Source of the DNA: Desulfobacterales bacterium
Lineage (GTDB): Bacteria; Desulfobacterota; DSM-4660; Desulfatiglandales; Desulfatiglandaceae
NCBI GenBank assembly: GCA_022013615.1
Contig: JAKLQB010000531.1
Location: 1-22,116, forward strand
DNA: 22,116 bases
Direction: 5' to 3'
In this document: piece after piece, positions 1 through 7,745 of the stretch
Layout: the number at the start of each line of letters is the position of its first letter
Position numbering within the stretch: position 1 is the first letter of the stretch
Notes under the pieces: generated by a model
What the model saw: the letters and a program-made list of their open reading frames with translations, nothing else
Told to the model about the DNA's origin: nothing
Databases searched by the model: none
Position numbers and translations under genes: made by a program

Positions 1-1
1 A

Positions 2-559
2 AACAAGGACGGACTGAAAATCGAAGTAATTGACCACCTCCTTGAGCACATCGTTGTGAACAAGGCCGATCTTCTGGCCTTGGCTTCTGCCATTGTGCCT
101 TACAAGGACGAGAAGCTTGCACAGTTTTTCAAGGTTGCCGTGAATGATGACGGCTTTTTTGTGGAAAAACATGCAAAGCTTGGCCCTTCTGAATTTGCTA
201 CTGATGGTGTTTTCCTATGCGGCATGGCCCACTATCCCAAGCCTATAGATGAATCAGTGGCCCAGGCCCTTGCAGCTTCTTCCCGTGCCGTGACTCTTCT
301 GGCCAAAGAGAAGATCCACGTAAGCGGCACGATAGCAGGAGTTAATCCTGTATTCTGCAGCAGTTGTGGTGTGTGTATTGAGATCTGTCCATACTCGGCA
401 CCATCTTTTGTAGAGGAAGGCCCCTTTGCAGGCAGGGCTGGGATTAACCCGGTTCTGTGCAAAGGCTGTGGCCTGTGCGTAGCCTCCTGCAGGTCTGGGG
501 CCATTAACCTCAAGGGCTTCGGCACAGACCAGATCATGGCTATGATAGATCAGATATAG
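2..559 (+). CDS. HdrA-like heterodisulfide reductase subunit A, C-terminal part (5' end outside window)
   Basis: The frame is open from base 2 of the window through the apparent GTG at 56, so this is the tail of a longer gene and the GTG is not its start. The visible ~185 residues carry the end of an HdrA-type FAD domain (FLCGMAHYPKPIDESVAQAL, where HdrA proteins bind flavin). Two C-x2-C-x2-C-x3-C ferredoxin clusters follow, CSSCGVCIEIC and CKGCGLCVASC, each expected to bind one [4Fe-4S]. The second ends in Arg rather than the usual Pro. HdrA subunits pass electrons, often by flavin-based bifurcation, to HdrBC or related partners in the cytoplasm. No HdrB or HdrC gene follows; the next gene (panB) is convergent 61 bp away. 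QmoA is a close relative, and the missing N-terminus prevents a firm choice. Confidence 0.88.
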   Translation, partial: NKDGLKIEVIDHLLEHIVVNKADLLALASAIVPYKDEKLAQFFKVAVNDDGFFVEKHAKLGPSEFATDGVFLCGMAHYPKPIDESVAQALAASSRAVTLLAKEKIHVSGTIAGVNPVFCSSCGVCIEICPYSAPSFVEEGPFAGRAGINPVLCKGCGLCVASCRSGAINLKGFGTDQIMAMIDQI

Positions 560-620
560 TTAGCCGCCTCAGAATTTCTGCTTCTATTATTTGAAAGATG
601 CCATGTTAGGTAATAGCGGA

Positions 621-1472
621 CTAAGTTTTGACCAGTTTTTTGAGTTGCTCAAGGGCCTCATCAGGCATTTTGAAGGAATGCTCAGGACCAGGAAATGTGA
701 CGGCCACGACATCTTCCTTGTATTCCTTTAAGGCCTCAAGAATAGTCTTTCTGGTCTGGGTGTACTGTTTTACAAATTTGGGCACGAACTTTTCGAACAG
801 GCCTATCATGTCGTAGGTCACCAGGACCTGCCCGTCAACGTCCGGGCCTGCCCCGATGCCAATGACCGGCACCTTAACCGCTTCTGCAACCAATTGACCC
901 AAAGGCGCAGGCACTGCTTCCAGGATCATGGAAAAAACTCCGGCATCCTCCAGGGCCTTTGCATCTTCAATAATCCGTTTGGCCGCCAGTGCGTCACGGC
1001 CCTGCATCTTGAAGCCACCCAGGGCGCTCGCTGTTTGCGGCGTCAGGCCAATGTGCCCCTGGACAGGGATACCAGCCTTGACAATGGCCTGGATGGTCAG
1101 TGCGAAATCAACACCGCCTTCTAACTTAATGGCTTCGCAGCCTCCCTCTTTCATCAGCCGGCCGGCATTTTGAATTGCTTCCCGAACAGACGTATTGTAG
1201 CTCATAAACGGCATGTCGCCAACTATAAGTGGCCCCTTGCATCCCCTCACAACCGCCTTAATGTGATGAATCATATGTTCCATGGTCACCCCAACGGTTC
1301 CCTCCAGTCCCATAACGACCATTCCCAGGGAGTCACCCACCAGAACCATGTCCATGCCCGCCTCATCGGCCATAAGGCCAAATGGGTAGTCATAGGCCGT
1401 GCACATAACCAACTTGCGGCCTTCTTTTTTTGCCTGTTGAACATCTAAGGCAGTGACTTTGTTTCTGCTCAT
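621..1472 (-). CDS. panB: 3-methyl-2-oxobutanoate hydroxymethyltransferase (ketopantoate hydroxymethyltransferase)
   Basis: PanB transfers a one-carbon unit from 5,10-methylene-tetrahydrofolate to 2-oxoisovalerate, giving 2-dehydropantoate, the first committed step to pantothenate and CoA, in the cytoplasm. The 283-residue protein has the family length and motifs: the Mg-binding VLVGDSLGMVVMG segment, VGDMPFMSY, the active-site AIKLEGG, LEAVPAPL, and IGIGAGPDVDGQVLV near the C-terminus. The ATG at 1472 is preceded by a strong AAGGAGG site. It lies 11 bp downstream of panE and is the last gene of the unit that starts with the peptide-binding protein, so both pantoate genes are probably co-transcribed with the importer. 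No frameshift or missing key residue is seen. The call is secure. Confidence 0.97.
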   Translation of the reverse strand: MSRNKVTALDVQQAKKEGRKLVMCTAYDYPFGLMADEAGMDMVLVGDSLGMVVMGLEGTVGVTMEHMIHHIKAVVRGCKGPLIVGDMPFMSYNTSVREAIQNAGRLMKEGGCEAIKLEGGVDFALTIQAIVKAGIPVQGHIGLTPQTASALGGFKMQGRDALAAKRIIEDAKALEDAGVFSMILEAVPAPLGQLVAEAVKVPVIGIGAGPDVDGQVLVTYDMIGLFEKFVPKFVKQYTQTRKTILEALKEYKEDVVAVTFPGPEHSFKMPDEALEQLKKLVKT

Positions 1473-1483
1473 GGGTACCTCCT

Positions 1484-2404
1484 TTATTTGTTGAGATAAC
1501 TGCTCTGCCAGGTTTCAATTAGGGCCGTCAGAGCAAAGTTGATTGGGGTCTCAATGCCCAGTTCCTTCCCAAGACGCACGACAGCGCCATTGATCGTTCC
1601 TATCTCGGTCTGGCGTTTGGCGTCCACATCCTGACCCATAGACGCCCGAGCCTTAGCCGTCTCCTCAGCCACCCACCAGCAATGCTCAACAGCGTCTTTT
1701 CGGACATTTATACCCAGGGCTTTAGCCACGGCCAGGCCTTCCTCCACCGCAGCCCGGGATAGCTCTTTCGTAATCTCAAGATCAACGAGCTGGCCGTTTT
1801 TGATGTGGGTCAGGGCGACAATTGCATTAATGCCCACGTTGACCATCAATTTATTCCATACAAGGGCCTTTACATCCTCCTTCACCTCTGTCTCGATAGA
1901 GCCTTTTGTCAAGATCTGGGCTGTGGCCGCTACCTTGTTGAGGTCTCCTCCGGCCCATGGGCCTATGACAGTGGGCCCAATACCTGCGTGACGAATGGAG
2001 CCGGGGCCCAGGACCATCGAACCGTATGATGTTGTCCCTGTTATTACCATTTTTGGGTCAAGGGCCTTGGCCAGAATATCGGCATTACCCAGGCCGTTCT
2101 GAAGGGTCAAGACCATCCCACCCGGGGCTATTATCTCGGCCGCGGCGCTGGCCGCCGCGGCTGTTTGGGGTCCCTTGACAAAAACTATCACAAGATCAGC
2201 CGGCCGGGTCAGGCGGTAATCCGTGTAGATATCCAATTTGACGTGGCGAATCTGACCATCACAATCTATTCTAAGCCCTTTCGCCTTGATCATCTCGACG
2301 TGCTCTTCCCATATGTCTACCAGTTGAACGTCGAGACCGGCTTCAGTCATCAGGGAGCCGAACAGCCCGCCCATGGCGCCGGCTCCAATAAAGGTTACTC
2401 GCAT
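1484..2404 (-). CDS. panE: 2-dehydropantoate 2-reductase (ketopantoate reductase)
   Basis: PanE reduces 2-dehydropantoate with NADPH to pantoate, the step after PanB. The start is placed at the ATG at 2404 because it opens directly on the Rossmann motif (MRVTFIGAGAMGG) and has AAAGGAG just upstream; the open frame extends 28 codons further but that part only overlaps the preceding ATPase gene. The 306-residue product shows the NADP-binding GAGAMGG at residues 7-13, LQNGLGN near residue 101, and the catalytic lysine in VWNKLMVNVGINAI (Lys185). The start overlaps the last 10 bases of the upstream ABC ATPase gene, so translation is probably coupled. Related family members act on other 2-oxo acids, but adjacency to panB makes pantoate synthesis the natural role. 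Confidence 0.95.
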   Translation of the reverse strand: MRVTFIGAGAMGGLFGSLMTEAGLDVQLVDIWEEHVEMIKAKGLRIDCDGQIRHVKLDIYTDYRLTRPADLVIVFVKGPQTAAAASAAAEIIAPGGMVLTLQNGLGNADILAKALDPKMVITGTTSYGSMVLGPGSIRHAGIGPTVIGPWAGGDLNKVAATAQILTKGSIETEVKEDVKALVWNKLMVNVGINAIVALTHIKNGQLVDLEITKELSRAAVEEGLAVAKALGINVRKDAVEHCWWVAEETAKARASMGQDVDAKRQTEIGTINGAVVRLGKELGIETPINFALTALIETWQSSYLNK

Positions 2405-3399
2405 AATGGGTCTCCTTTCAGACCTCTCCCCTGGTTGAGCCAGCAGGAGACGTAATGATTTGGGGCAGCTTCCACAAGGGGAGGGCACTCCGCCTTACAC
2501 TGGTCAAAGGTATATTGACAACGGGGATGGAATGTGCATCCCGGTGGAGGGTCGATAGGACTGGGCACGTCGCCTTCCATAGGAAATAGCTTGGCACGTG
2601 CATGGGGATCGGGCTGGGGCACTGCCATCAAAAGTGCCTTAGTGTATGGATGGCGCGGGGCGACGCTAAAGCTCTCCGCAGGGGCCAACTCAAAGATAGT
2701 CCCTAAGTACATCACCGCTATCCGGTCACAGATGTGCTCAACCACACTCAGGTCATGAGAGATGAAGACATAAGAAAGGTCAAAGTCTTCTTTTAGGTCT
2801 TGCATCAGATTGATTACCTGAGCCTGGATTGAGACGTCAAGGGCACTGACCGGTTCGTCGGCGACGATCAACTCCGGCCGGACGCACAAGGCCCGGGCAA
2901 TGCCGATCCGCTGGCGCTGACCACCGGAGAACTCGTGGGGATACTTTTCCAGATCAACCGCCTGGAGGCCTACTCTCTCCAGAAGCCCGGCAGCCACCTC
3001 CCGTCGTTTGGCTTTGGATATACGCTGGGTGGCCCGGAGCGGCTCGGTGATTATGGAATCCACCTTCATACGGGGGTCAAGACTGGCGTAAGGATCCTGG
3101 AATATGATCTGTATTCGCTGGCGCATGAACCGCATATCAGCACGGCTCAAGTTGGTGTAGTCCTGACCTTTAAATTCGAGACTGCCCCCGGTCGGGTCCA
3201 TCAGCCGGAGAATCAGTTGCCCAAGAGTGGTCTTACCGCATCCTGACTCACCCACCAAACCAAAGTTCTCCCCCCTTTTGACATTGAAAGAGACTCCATC
3301 AACAGCCCGAACCCAGCCGCGCGGCCTGGATAGCAAACCACCACCCAGGGGGAAATGTTTGACCAGATTGTGGACTGCCAGCAATGGCGCCTCAGGCAT
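2395..3399 (-). CDS. Dpp/Opp-type peptide ABC transporter ATP-binding protein (DppF/OppF-like)
   Basis: This is one of the two ATPases that power the peptide importer on the cytoplasmic face of the membrane. The start is taken at ATG 3399 ([16 protein letters not shown]), which has a GGAGGAAG site and overlaps the stop of the first ATPase by 8 bp; a longer frame to 3465 has no support. The 334-residue protein has Walker A GESGCGKT (residues 50-57), signature FSGGQRQRIGIARAL, Walker B LIVADEPVSALD and the H-loop ISHDL. The C-terminal oligopeptide-transporter extension has a Cys-rich motif, CTFHPRCQYTFDQC and a later SCW. In some Dpp/Opp ATPases these cysteines hold an Fe-S cluster. Substrate cannot be read from an ATPase. 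Confidence 0.95.
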   Translation of the reverse strand: MPEAPLLAVHNLVKHFPLGGGLLSRPRGWVRAVDGVSFNVKRGENFGLVGESGCGKTTLGQLILRLMDPTGGSLEFKGQDYTNLSRADMRFMRQRIQIIFQDPYASLDPRMKVDSIITEPLRATQRISKAKRREVAAGLLERVGLQAVDLEKYPHEFSGGQRQRIGIARALCVRPELIVADEPVSALDVSIQAQVINLMQDLKEDFDLSYVFISHDLSVVEHICDRIAVMYLGTIFELAPAESFSVAPRHPYTKALLMAVPQPDPHARAKLFPMEGDVPSPIDPPPGCTFHPRCQYTFDQCKAECPPLVEAAPNHYVSCWLNQGRGLKGDPLCE

Positions 3400-4396
3400 G
3401 GGTCTTCCTCCGTTCCGGATAATCCTTGAGCCAGCACCGTGCATTGTGGCCATCGCCGAGGGCAAAAAGCCCGGGGTGCTTCTCCCTGCAAAGTGTGAAT
3501 GTGTGGGGGCATCTATCCGCGAACTTGCAGCCGCTTATGATCTGGGTCAAAGGAGGCACTGTACCTGCAATCTCATTGAGTCGGCCTGCCCGCCCCCCGA
3601 CACGGTCAACCAGTCGGGGAATCGACTTTAGGAGTCCCTGAGTATAGGGGTGAAAAGCGCTGTCAAATATGTCCATCACTTTAGCCTCCTCCACCACCTC
3701 ACCCGCATACATTACAATGACGCGACTGGCCATCTGCGCAACCACGCCCAGATCGTGGGTGATAAGCAACACAGACATACCCAGTTCCTCCTTGAGTCCG
3801 ACCATCAGTGAGAGTATCTGGGCCTGAATGGTTACGTCCAGGGCAGTTGTGGGCTCGTCAGCGATCAGCAGCTTGGGACGGCACACCATAGCCATGGCAA
3901 TCATCACCCTTTGGCGCATTCCGCCCGATAGCTGATGAGGGTAATCATTCAGGCGCTCTCTCGCTGCCGGGATTTTCACATTCTCCAGCCATACTGCCGC
4001 CTCTTCGTATGCCTCTTTCTTAGTGACACTCTTGTGAACCATAAGAGGCTCCGCCACCTGTCGCCCAATGGGCAGGACCGGGTTGAGCGAGGTCATGGGC
4101 TCCTGGAAGATCATGGCAATCTCACGCCCCCTTACCTGGCGAAGGCCCTCAGAATCAAGGTTAATGAGATTCCGGCCCTCGAACACAATCCCATCTGCGT
4201 TAGTCTGCCCCGGCGGTGATGGGATCAACCCCAGAATACTGAGCGCGGTTACACTCTTGCCGCAGCCCGACTCTCCCACGAGCCCCAGGGTTTCGCCTCG
4301 GGCCAGATCAAAGCTGACCTCGTCCACGGCCCTGGCCACACCCTCAGGGGTATGGAACCGGACCGAAAGATTGTCTATCTCCAGCAGCTTTTCCAT
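3392..4396 (-). CDS. Dpp/Opp-type peptide ABC transporter ATP-binding protein (DppD/OppD-like)
   Basis: This is the first of the paired peptide-transport ATPases. The 334-residue sequence has Walker A GESGCGKS (residues 41-48), Q-loop [13 protein letters not shown], signature [15 protein letters not shown], Walker [13 protein letters not shown] and H-loop ITHDL. The C-terminal oligo_HPY region is [14 protein letters not shown] followed by RCW, matching the cysteine pattern of its partner. ATG 4396 has only a weak ribosome site. A 207-bp spacer containing word repeats separates it from the M20 hydrolase gene upstream, the largest gap inside this otherwise tight operon. Its stop overlaps the next ATPase start. 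The family call is firm; the transported peptide is unknown. Confidence 0.95.
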   Translation of the reverse strand: MEKLLEIDNLSVRFHTPEGVARAVDEVSFDLARGETLGLVGESGCGKSVTALSILGLIPSPPGQTNADGIVFEGRNLINLDSEGLRQVRGREIAMIFQEPMTSLNPVLPIGRQVAEPLMVHKSVTKKEAYEEAAVWLENVKIPAARERLNDYPHQLSGGMRQRVMIAMAMVCRPKLLIADEPTTALDVTIQAQILSLMVGLKEELGMSVLLITHDLGVVAQMASRVIVMYAGEVVEEAKVMDIFDSAFHPYTQGLLKSIPRLVDRVGGRAGRLNEIAGTVPPLTQIISGCKFADRCPHTFTLCREKHPGLFALGDGHNARCWLKDYPERRKTHA

Positions 4397-4603
4397 AGTG
4401 AACTAACCCTACAACGACATTTATCGCTACTCATCATACTTTTTTTTAAATTCTTCCGTTTAGTTATTATTTTGGTGTTCCGGGTTGCGGGTCTAAAACC
4501 CAGATGAATATTCCGGTGAATTACCCGAAACACGTAACCCGCAACGATCACATACGATACAAGAAGAAGCTATTGTTAAATAAAGCTGATAAGTTATATC
4601 TGG
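4397..4603. repeat. 207-bp intra-operon spacer with GGGTTGCGGGT word repeats
   Basis: This gap between the M20 hydrolase and the DppD-like gene holds no credible ORF. GTTGCGGGT (4484-4492) is exactly complementary to ACCCGCAAC (4537-4545). GTGTTCCGGGTT (4475-4486) is nearly complementary to TACCCGAAACAC (4522-4533). The two pairings cross, so they cannot both form in one simple hairpin; the tract reads as shuffled short words rather than a clean stem. No promoter or terminator is clear. Confidence 0.5.
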
Positions 4604-5884
4604 CTAAATATCTCCAGGATACAGATAGTGCAACGCCGCAAGTGCATAAACTTTGGCCGTTTCAATTAGCTGATCCAGATCAACCCATTCGTCCACCTGG
4701 TGTGCCACCTGTCGGTCGCCAGCCCCCATGGTGACAATGGGAATATCCTTGAACGCCCATAGATATGTCCCGTCAGTGGCGCCGGGTACGCCAGCGTAAA
4801 CAGGTTCCCCTTCCCACACCTGTCGCGTTGCCCAGTCAGCCGCCAGAACAACAGAGTCGTTAACGTCGGTCAGGGTACAGGGCCGATCGGTCATAAATTC
4901 TACCTCGACACTCAGGTCGTGATGACGTCCCACATTGAGCAGGCGATCATATTCCTCGTAATGCTTAAGCACCCAATTTTCTACATCAGCAGCAAGAACA
5001 GTCAATCCATCCCGTATTGCCTGATGGGACTGACTAGGGACGGTGCGGATGTCCACTAAGACCTGTGCCTTGCGGGGCATAACGTTGAGCTGGGGGGCAC
5101 CGACTATGGGAGCCCGGATCACTGTTGGTGTAAAGCTGGGCCAACCTAAGTGTTCGTCCCGTCCCGTGACCTCCATGGCCGTTAGTTCCATCTCATGAAG
5201 CTCCTCGATTAATCTGGCCACGGCCGGTGCCGTATTAAGGCCAGAAAGGGGCATTGCACCATGGCTCATCCGGCCCGTTATAGTGTATCGGGCCCGTATT
5301 GCCCCCTTCTGGGAGGTGCATATCAACCCGTCCTGGGGCTCGCAGATGATCGCGCCGGTTACTGAATCGGCATGCCCGCGCCTTATAAAGTCCTGGACCC
5401 CAAGCATCTGATCCTCTTCATCGCAAAGCACCCCGCCGATGATTGTCCCGGCCATCTCCACGCCAGAACGCTTCAATGCGGCCATTGCAACAAGCATTGC
5501 GGCCAGGTTACCCTTGGTGTCGTTCGTCCCACGCCCATACATCCGTCGACCCACAATTTCGGCCCCAAACGGATCATAGTGCCAGGCCGATATGTCCCCC
5601 GGCGTGACAACATCAGTGTGACCTTCAAACATAAGGGTTCTCTGGCCCGGGCCTGCGGTCCAGGTAACTACTGCGTTGGGACGGCCAGGAACAACCTGAT
5701 TCATCTCCACAACAAACCCCTGGGCTTCAGCCCACCCTGCGGCCAGCTCAGCCGCCTGCTGCTCACTTGTGCCAGCCATAGGATCCCATACCGAGTTGAT
5801 CTTGACTAAATCGCTCGTAAAACTGATCAACTCATCTGGGACGACTTCGTTTAAGACTCTGGTTATGATGTCAGCAGGTATCAT
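4604..5884 (-). CDS. M20 family metallo-hydrolase (ArgE/DapE-like deacylase or dipeptidase)
   Basis: M20 enzymes hydrolyse peptide or N-acyl amide bonds with two zinc ions in the cytoplasm. The 426-residue sequence has the full set of motifs: HTDVV (His89, catalytic Asp91), GRGTNDTKG (bridging Asp122), CDEED (catalytic Glu156 and metal ligand Glu157), CEP (Glu182) and a C-terminal AHQVDEW supplying the last histidine. A dimerisation domain (SHGAMPLSGLNTAPA onward) sits between the catalytic halves. The gene begins 5 bp after the DppC-like permease, inside the importer operon, so its substrate is probably something the transporter brings in. ArgE, DapE, carnosinase-type and carboxypeptidase G-type members share these motifs. 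There is no arginine or lysine gene beside it, so neither argE nor dapE is assigned. Confidence 0.93.
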   Translation of the reverse strand: MIPADIITRVLNEVVPDELISFTSDLVKINSVWDPMAGTSEQQAAELAAGWAEAQGFVVEMNQVVPGRPNAVVTWTAGPGQRTLMFEGHTDVVTPGDISAWHYDPFGAEIVGRRMYGRGTNDTKGNLAAMLVAMAALKRSGVEMAGTIIGGVLCDEEDQMLGVQDFIRRGHADSVTGAIICEPQDGLICTSQKGAIRARYTITGRMSHGAMPLSGLNTAPAVARLIEELHEMELTAMEVTGRDEHLGWPSFTPTVIRAPIVGAPQLNVMPRKAQVLVDIRTVPSQSHQAIRDGLTVLAADVENWVLKHYEEYDRLLNVGRHHDLSVEVEFMTDRPCTLTDVNDSVVLAADWATRQVWEGEPVYAGVPGATDGTYLWAFKDIPIVTMGAGDRQVAHQVDEWVDLDQLIETAKVYALAALHYLYPGDI

Positions 5885-5889
5885 TTCTT

Positions 5890-6714
5890 CTATCTAAGCC
5901 TAACCATTTTCGGGTCAAGGGTATCGCGCAGGCCATCTCCTAACAGGTTGAAACCCAGAACAGCCCAGGCAATGGCCACGCCAGGGAAAATCGCCATCCA
6001 CGGGGCCAGGGACATGAATGTCTGGGCCTCGTTGAGCATCCGACCCCATGAGGCGTGCGGTGGTTGGGTTCCCATACCCAGGTAGCTCAAGCCGGCCTCG
6101 GCCAAAATGGCCACAGCAAACTGGATGGTGCCCTGGATCAGCAAAGGTGAAAGAATATTGGGCAGGATGTGGCGCAATGTGATGGCCCACTCACTCACCC
6201 CGCTTGCCCTGGCTGCCGCAATGAATTCTCGCTCCCAGATCGTCATGGAAACCGCCCGGGTTAATCTGGCAAAGACCGGGATGTAAAATATACCGATGGC
6301 CAGCATGGCATTTATCACCGACGGCCCGAGAATGGAGGTTATCAGTATAGCAGTCAGCACGGCCGGGAAGCCGAATAAAAGGTCTGAGAACCGCATAATC
6401 GACTCGTCCACCAGTTTGCCAAAGTAGGCAGATGTCAATCCCAGCGATACCCCCAGGCTCAGACCAATGGCCACTGTGACCAAACCCACAATGATCGAGT
6501 TGACCGCTCCGACCATTACACGGGACAGGATGTCCCGGCCATACTGGTCGGTTCCCAGAGGATGATTCAAAGACGGAGATTCAAGGCGCTGAGGGGCATT
6601 CATGGAGTTGGCCTCATAAGGCGTCCATACCAGGCTGGTCACTGCCATCAAGACAACCAGGACAGATAAGATAAAGCCGACCGTGAAGTTTAAATTGCCA
6701 AAAAATCGTCTCAT
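5890..6714 (-). CDS. Dpp/Opp-type peptide ABC transporter permease (DppC-like)
   Basis: This is the second transmembrane subunit of the peptide importer. The 274-residue protein starts with a cytoplasmic stub and a membrane helix (residues ~11-30). It then has the N-terminal signature of DppC/OppC proteins (HPLGTDQYGRDILSRVMVGA) and further hydrophobic helices. The EAA loop, AARASGVSEWAITLRHILPN, contacts the ATPases. The C-terminus DPKMVRLR is typical of the family. It lies 7 bp after the DppB-like gene and 5 bp before the M20 gene. The ATG at 6714 has no strong ribosome site, consistent with translational coupling. Confidence 0.95.
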   Translation of the reverse strand: MRRFFGNLNFTVGFILSVLVVLMAVTSLVWTPYEANSMNAPQRLESPSLNHPLGTDQYGRDILSRVMVGAVNSIIVGLVTVAIGLSLGVSLGLTSAYFGKLVDESIMRFSDLLFGFPAVLTAILITSILGPSVINAMLAIGIFYIPVFARLTRAVSMTIWEREFIAAARASGVSEWAITLRHILPNILSPLLIQGTIQFAVAILAEAGLSYLGMGTQPPHASWGRMLNEAQTFMSLAPWMAIFPGVAIAWAVLGFNLLGDGLRDTLDPKMVRLR

Positions 6715-6721
6715 ATTTCAC

Positions 6722-7672
6722 TTATTCAAGCCTTATTCTCGGATCGAGAGAGGTGTAGGTCAAGTCCACAATGAAGTTGACCAGGACAACCGCAGCAGCC
6801 ATGAATAGTACTATTTCCCGGACTACTGGGAGATCCCTCTGGCCAATGGCCTGGAAGACTAACCGGCCCAGGCCGGGTAAATAAAAGACATTCTCGATGA
6901 TGATCGCCCCGGCCATAAGCTGTCCCAATTGGAGGCCAAGGATGGTCAGCACCGGGATAAGGGCGTTCCTCAGGGCGTGTACGTAAATTACGGTCCGTTC
7001 TTTTAGCCCCTTGGCCCGGGCGGTTCGCACATAGTCCTCCCGCAGGACATCCAGCATGGATGAACGTGTCAACCGGGTCAGGATAGATGCCCGGATCACG
7101 CCGAGAGCGAATGATGGCAGCAGCAGTGCTTTGACCGATCCCCAAAAGTCCACTGACCAGCCTGGAAACCCCCCGGCCGAAAACAGTCCCCAATGGACAG
7201 AGAAGAGCAAGATCAGCAAGATGCCTAACCAGAATTCGGGCGTGGCCAGGCCCAGTTGGGTGAAGAACATTACGCTCACATCTCCGGGCCGGTTCTGGTG
7301 GCGGGCCGCATAGATGCCAAGTGGGATCGAGATTACCACCGCAAAGACCATGGCCAGCAATGCAAGAGGACCTGTCACGGCCAGACGGGATATGATCAGG
7401 TCATAGACCGGCATGTCATAGTTTATCGATCGGCTGCCCCGACCGGTCAAGAGGTTACCCATCCAGTCGGTGTATTGAGCCCAGAATGATTTATCCAAAC
7501 CCAGCTCTGCTCGGAGATTGGCTAAGGTCTCGGGGGTAGCATTGATGCCCAGGATAATCTGGGCCGGATCACCCGGCAGGACAAAAAGAACGGAATAGAC
7601 AGTAATCGAGACAAGAAATAATAGAATAAGGAGTGTAATAAGCTTTTTTACAAAATATCTGGGCATATACAT
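6722..7672 (-). CDS. Dpp/Opp-type peptide ABC transporter permease (DppB-like)
   Basis: This is the first transmembrane subunit of the peptide importer. The 316-residue protein has an N-terminal membrane helix (~residues 9-31) and the DppB motif FVLPGDPAQIILG. Several more helices follow, with the EAA loop RTARAKGLKERTVIYVHALR, and it ends in the usual SLDPRIRLE. Two ATGs, at 7672 and 7666, are possible starts. Neither has a recognisable Shine-Dalgarno sequence, because the stretch immediately upstream is the 3' flank of a strong hairpin (7679-7711). Expression may therefore be lower than that of the binding-protein gene, which is common for such transporters. Confidence 0.95.
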   Translation of the reverse strand: MYMPRYFVKKLITLLILLFLVSITVYSVLFVLPGDPAQIILGINATPETLANLRAELGLDKSFWAQYTDWMGNLLTGRGSRSINYDMPVYDLIISRLAVTGPLALLAMVFAVVISIPLGIYAARHQNRPGDVSVMFFTQLGLATPEFWLGILLILLFSVHWGLFSAGGFPGWSVDFWGSVKALLLPSFALGVIRASILTRLTRSSMLDVLREDYVRTARAKGLKERTVIYVHALRNALIPVLTILGLQLGQLMAGAIIIENVFYLPGLGRLVFQAIGQRDLPVVREIVLFMAAAVVLVNFIVDLTYTSLDPRIRLE

Positions 7673-7678
7673 CTGTAA

Positions 7679-7711
7679 AAGGCGGCAGGGAGTATATACC
7701 CCTGCCGCCTT
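7679..7711 (-). terminator. Strong hairpin between binding protein and permease genes (attenuator or mRNA-stabilising stem)
   Basis: GGCGGCAGGG (7681-7690) and CCCTGCCGCC (7700-7709) are perfect complements around a 9-base loop. Two more A-T pairs extend the stem to 12 bp. Read on the minus strand the stem is followed by CCTTTTAC, a short U-rich tract, so it resembles a partial intrinsic terminator. It lies about 35 bases after the binding-protein stop codon and ends 7 bases before the DppB start codon. Confidence 0.75.
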
Positions 7712-7745
7712 ACCTTATTTGCTTAGAAATTGTGTTTTTTACAAT

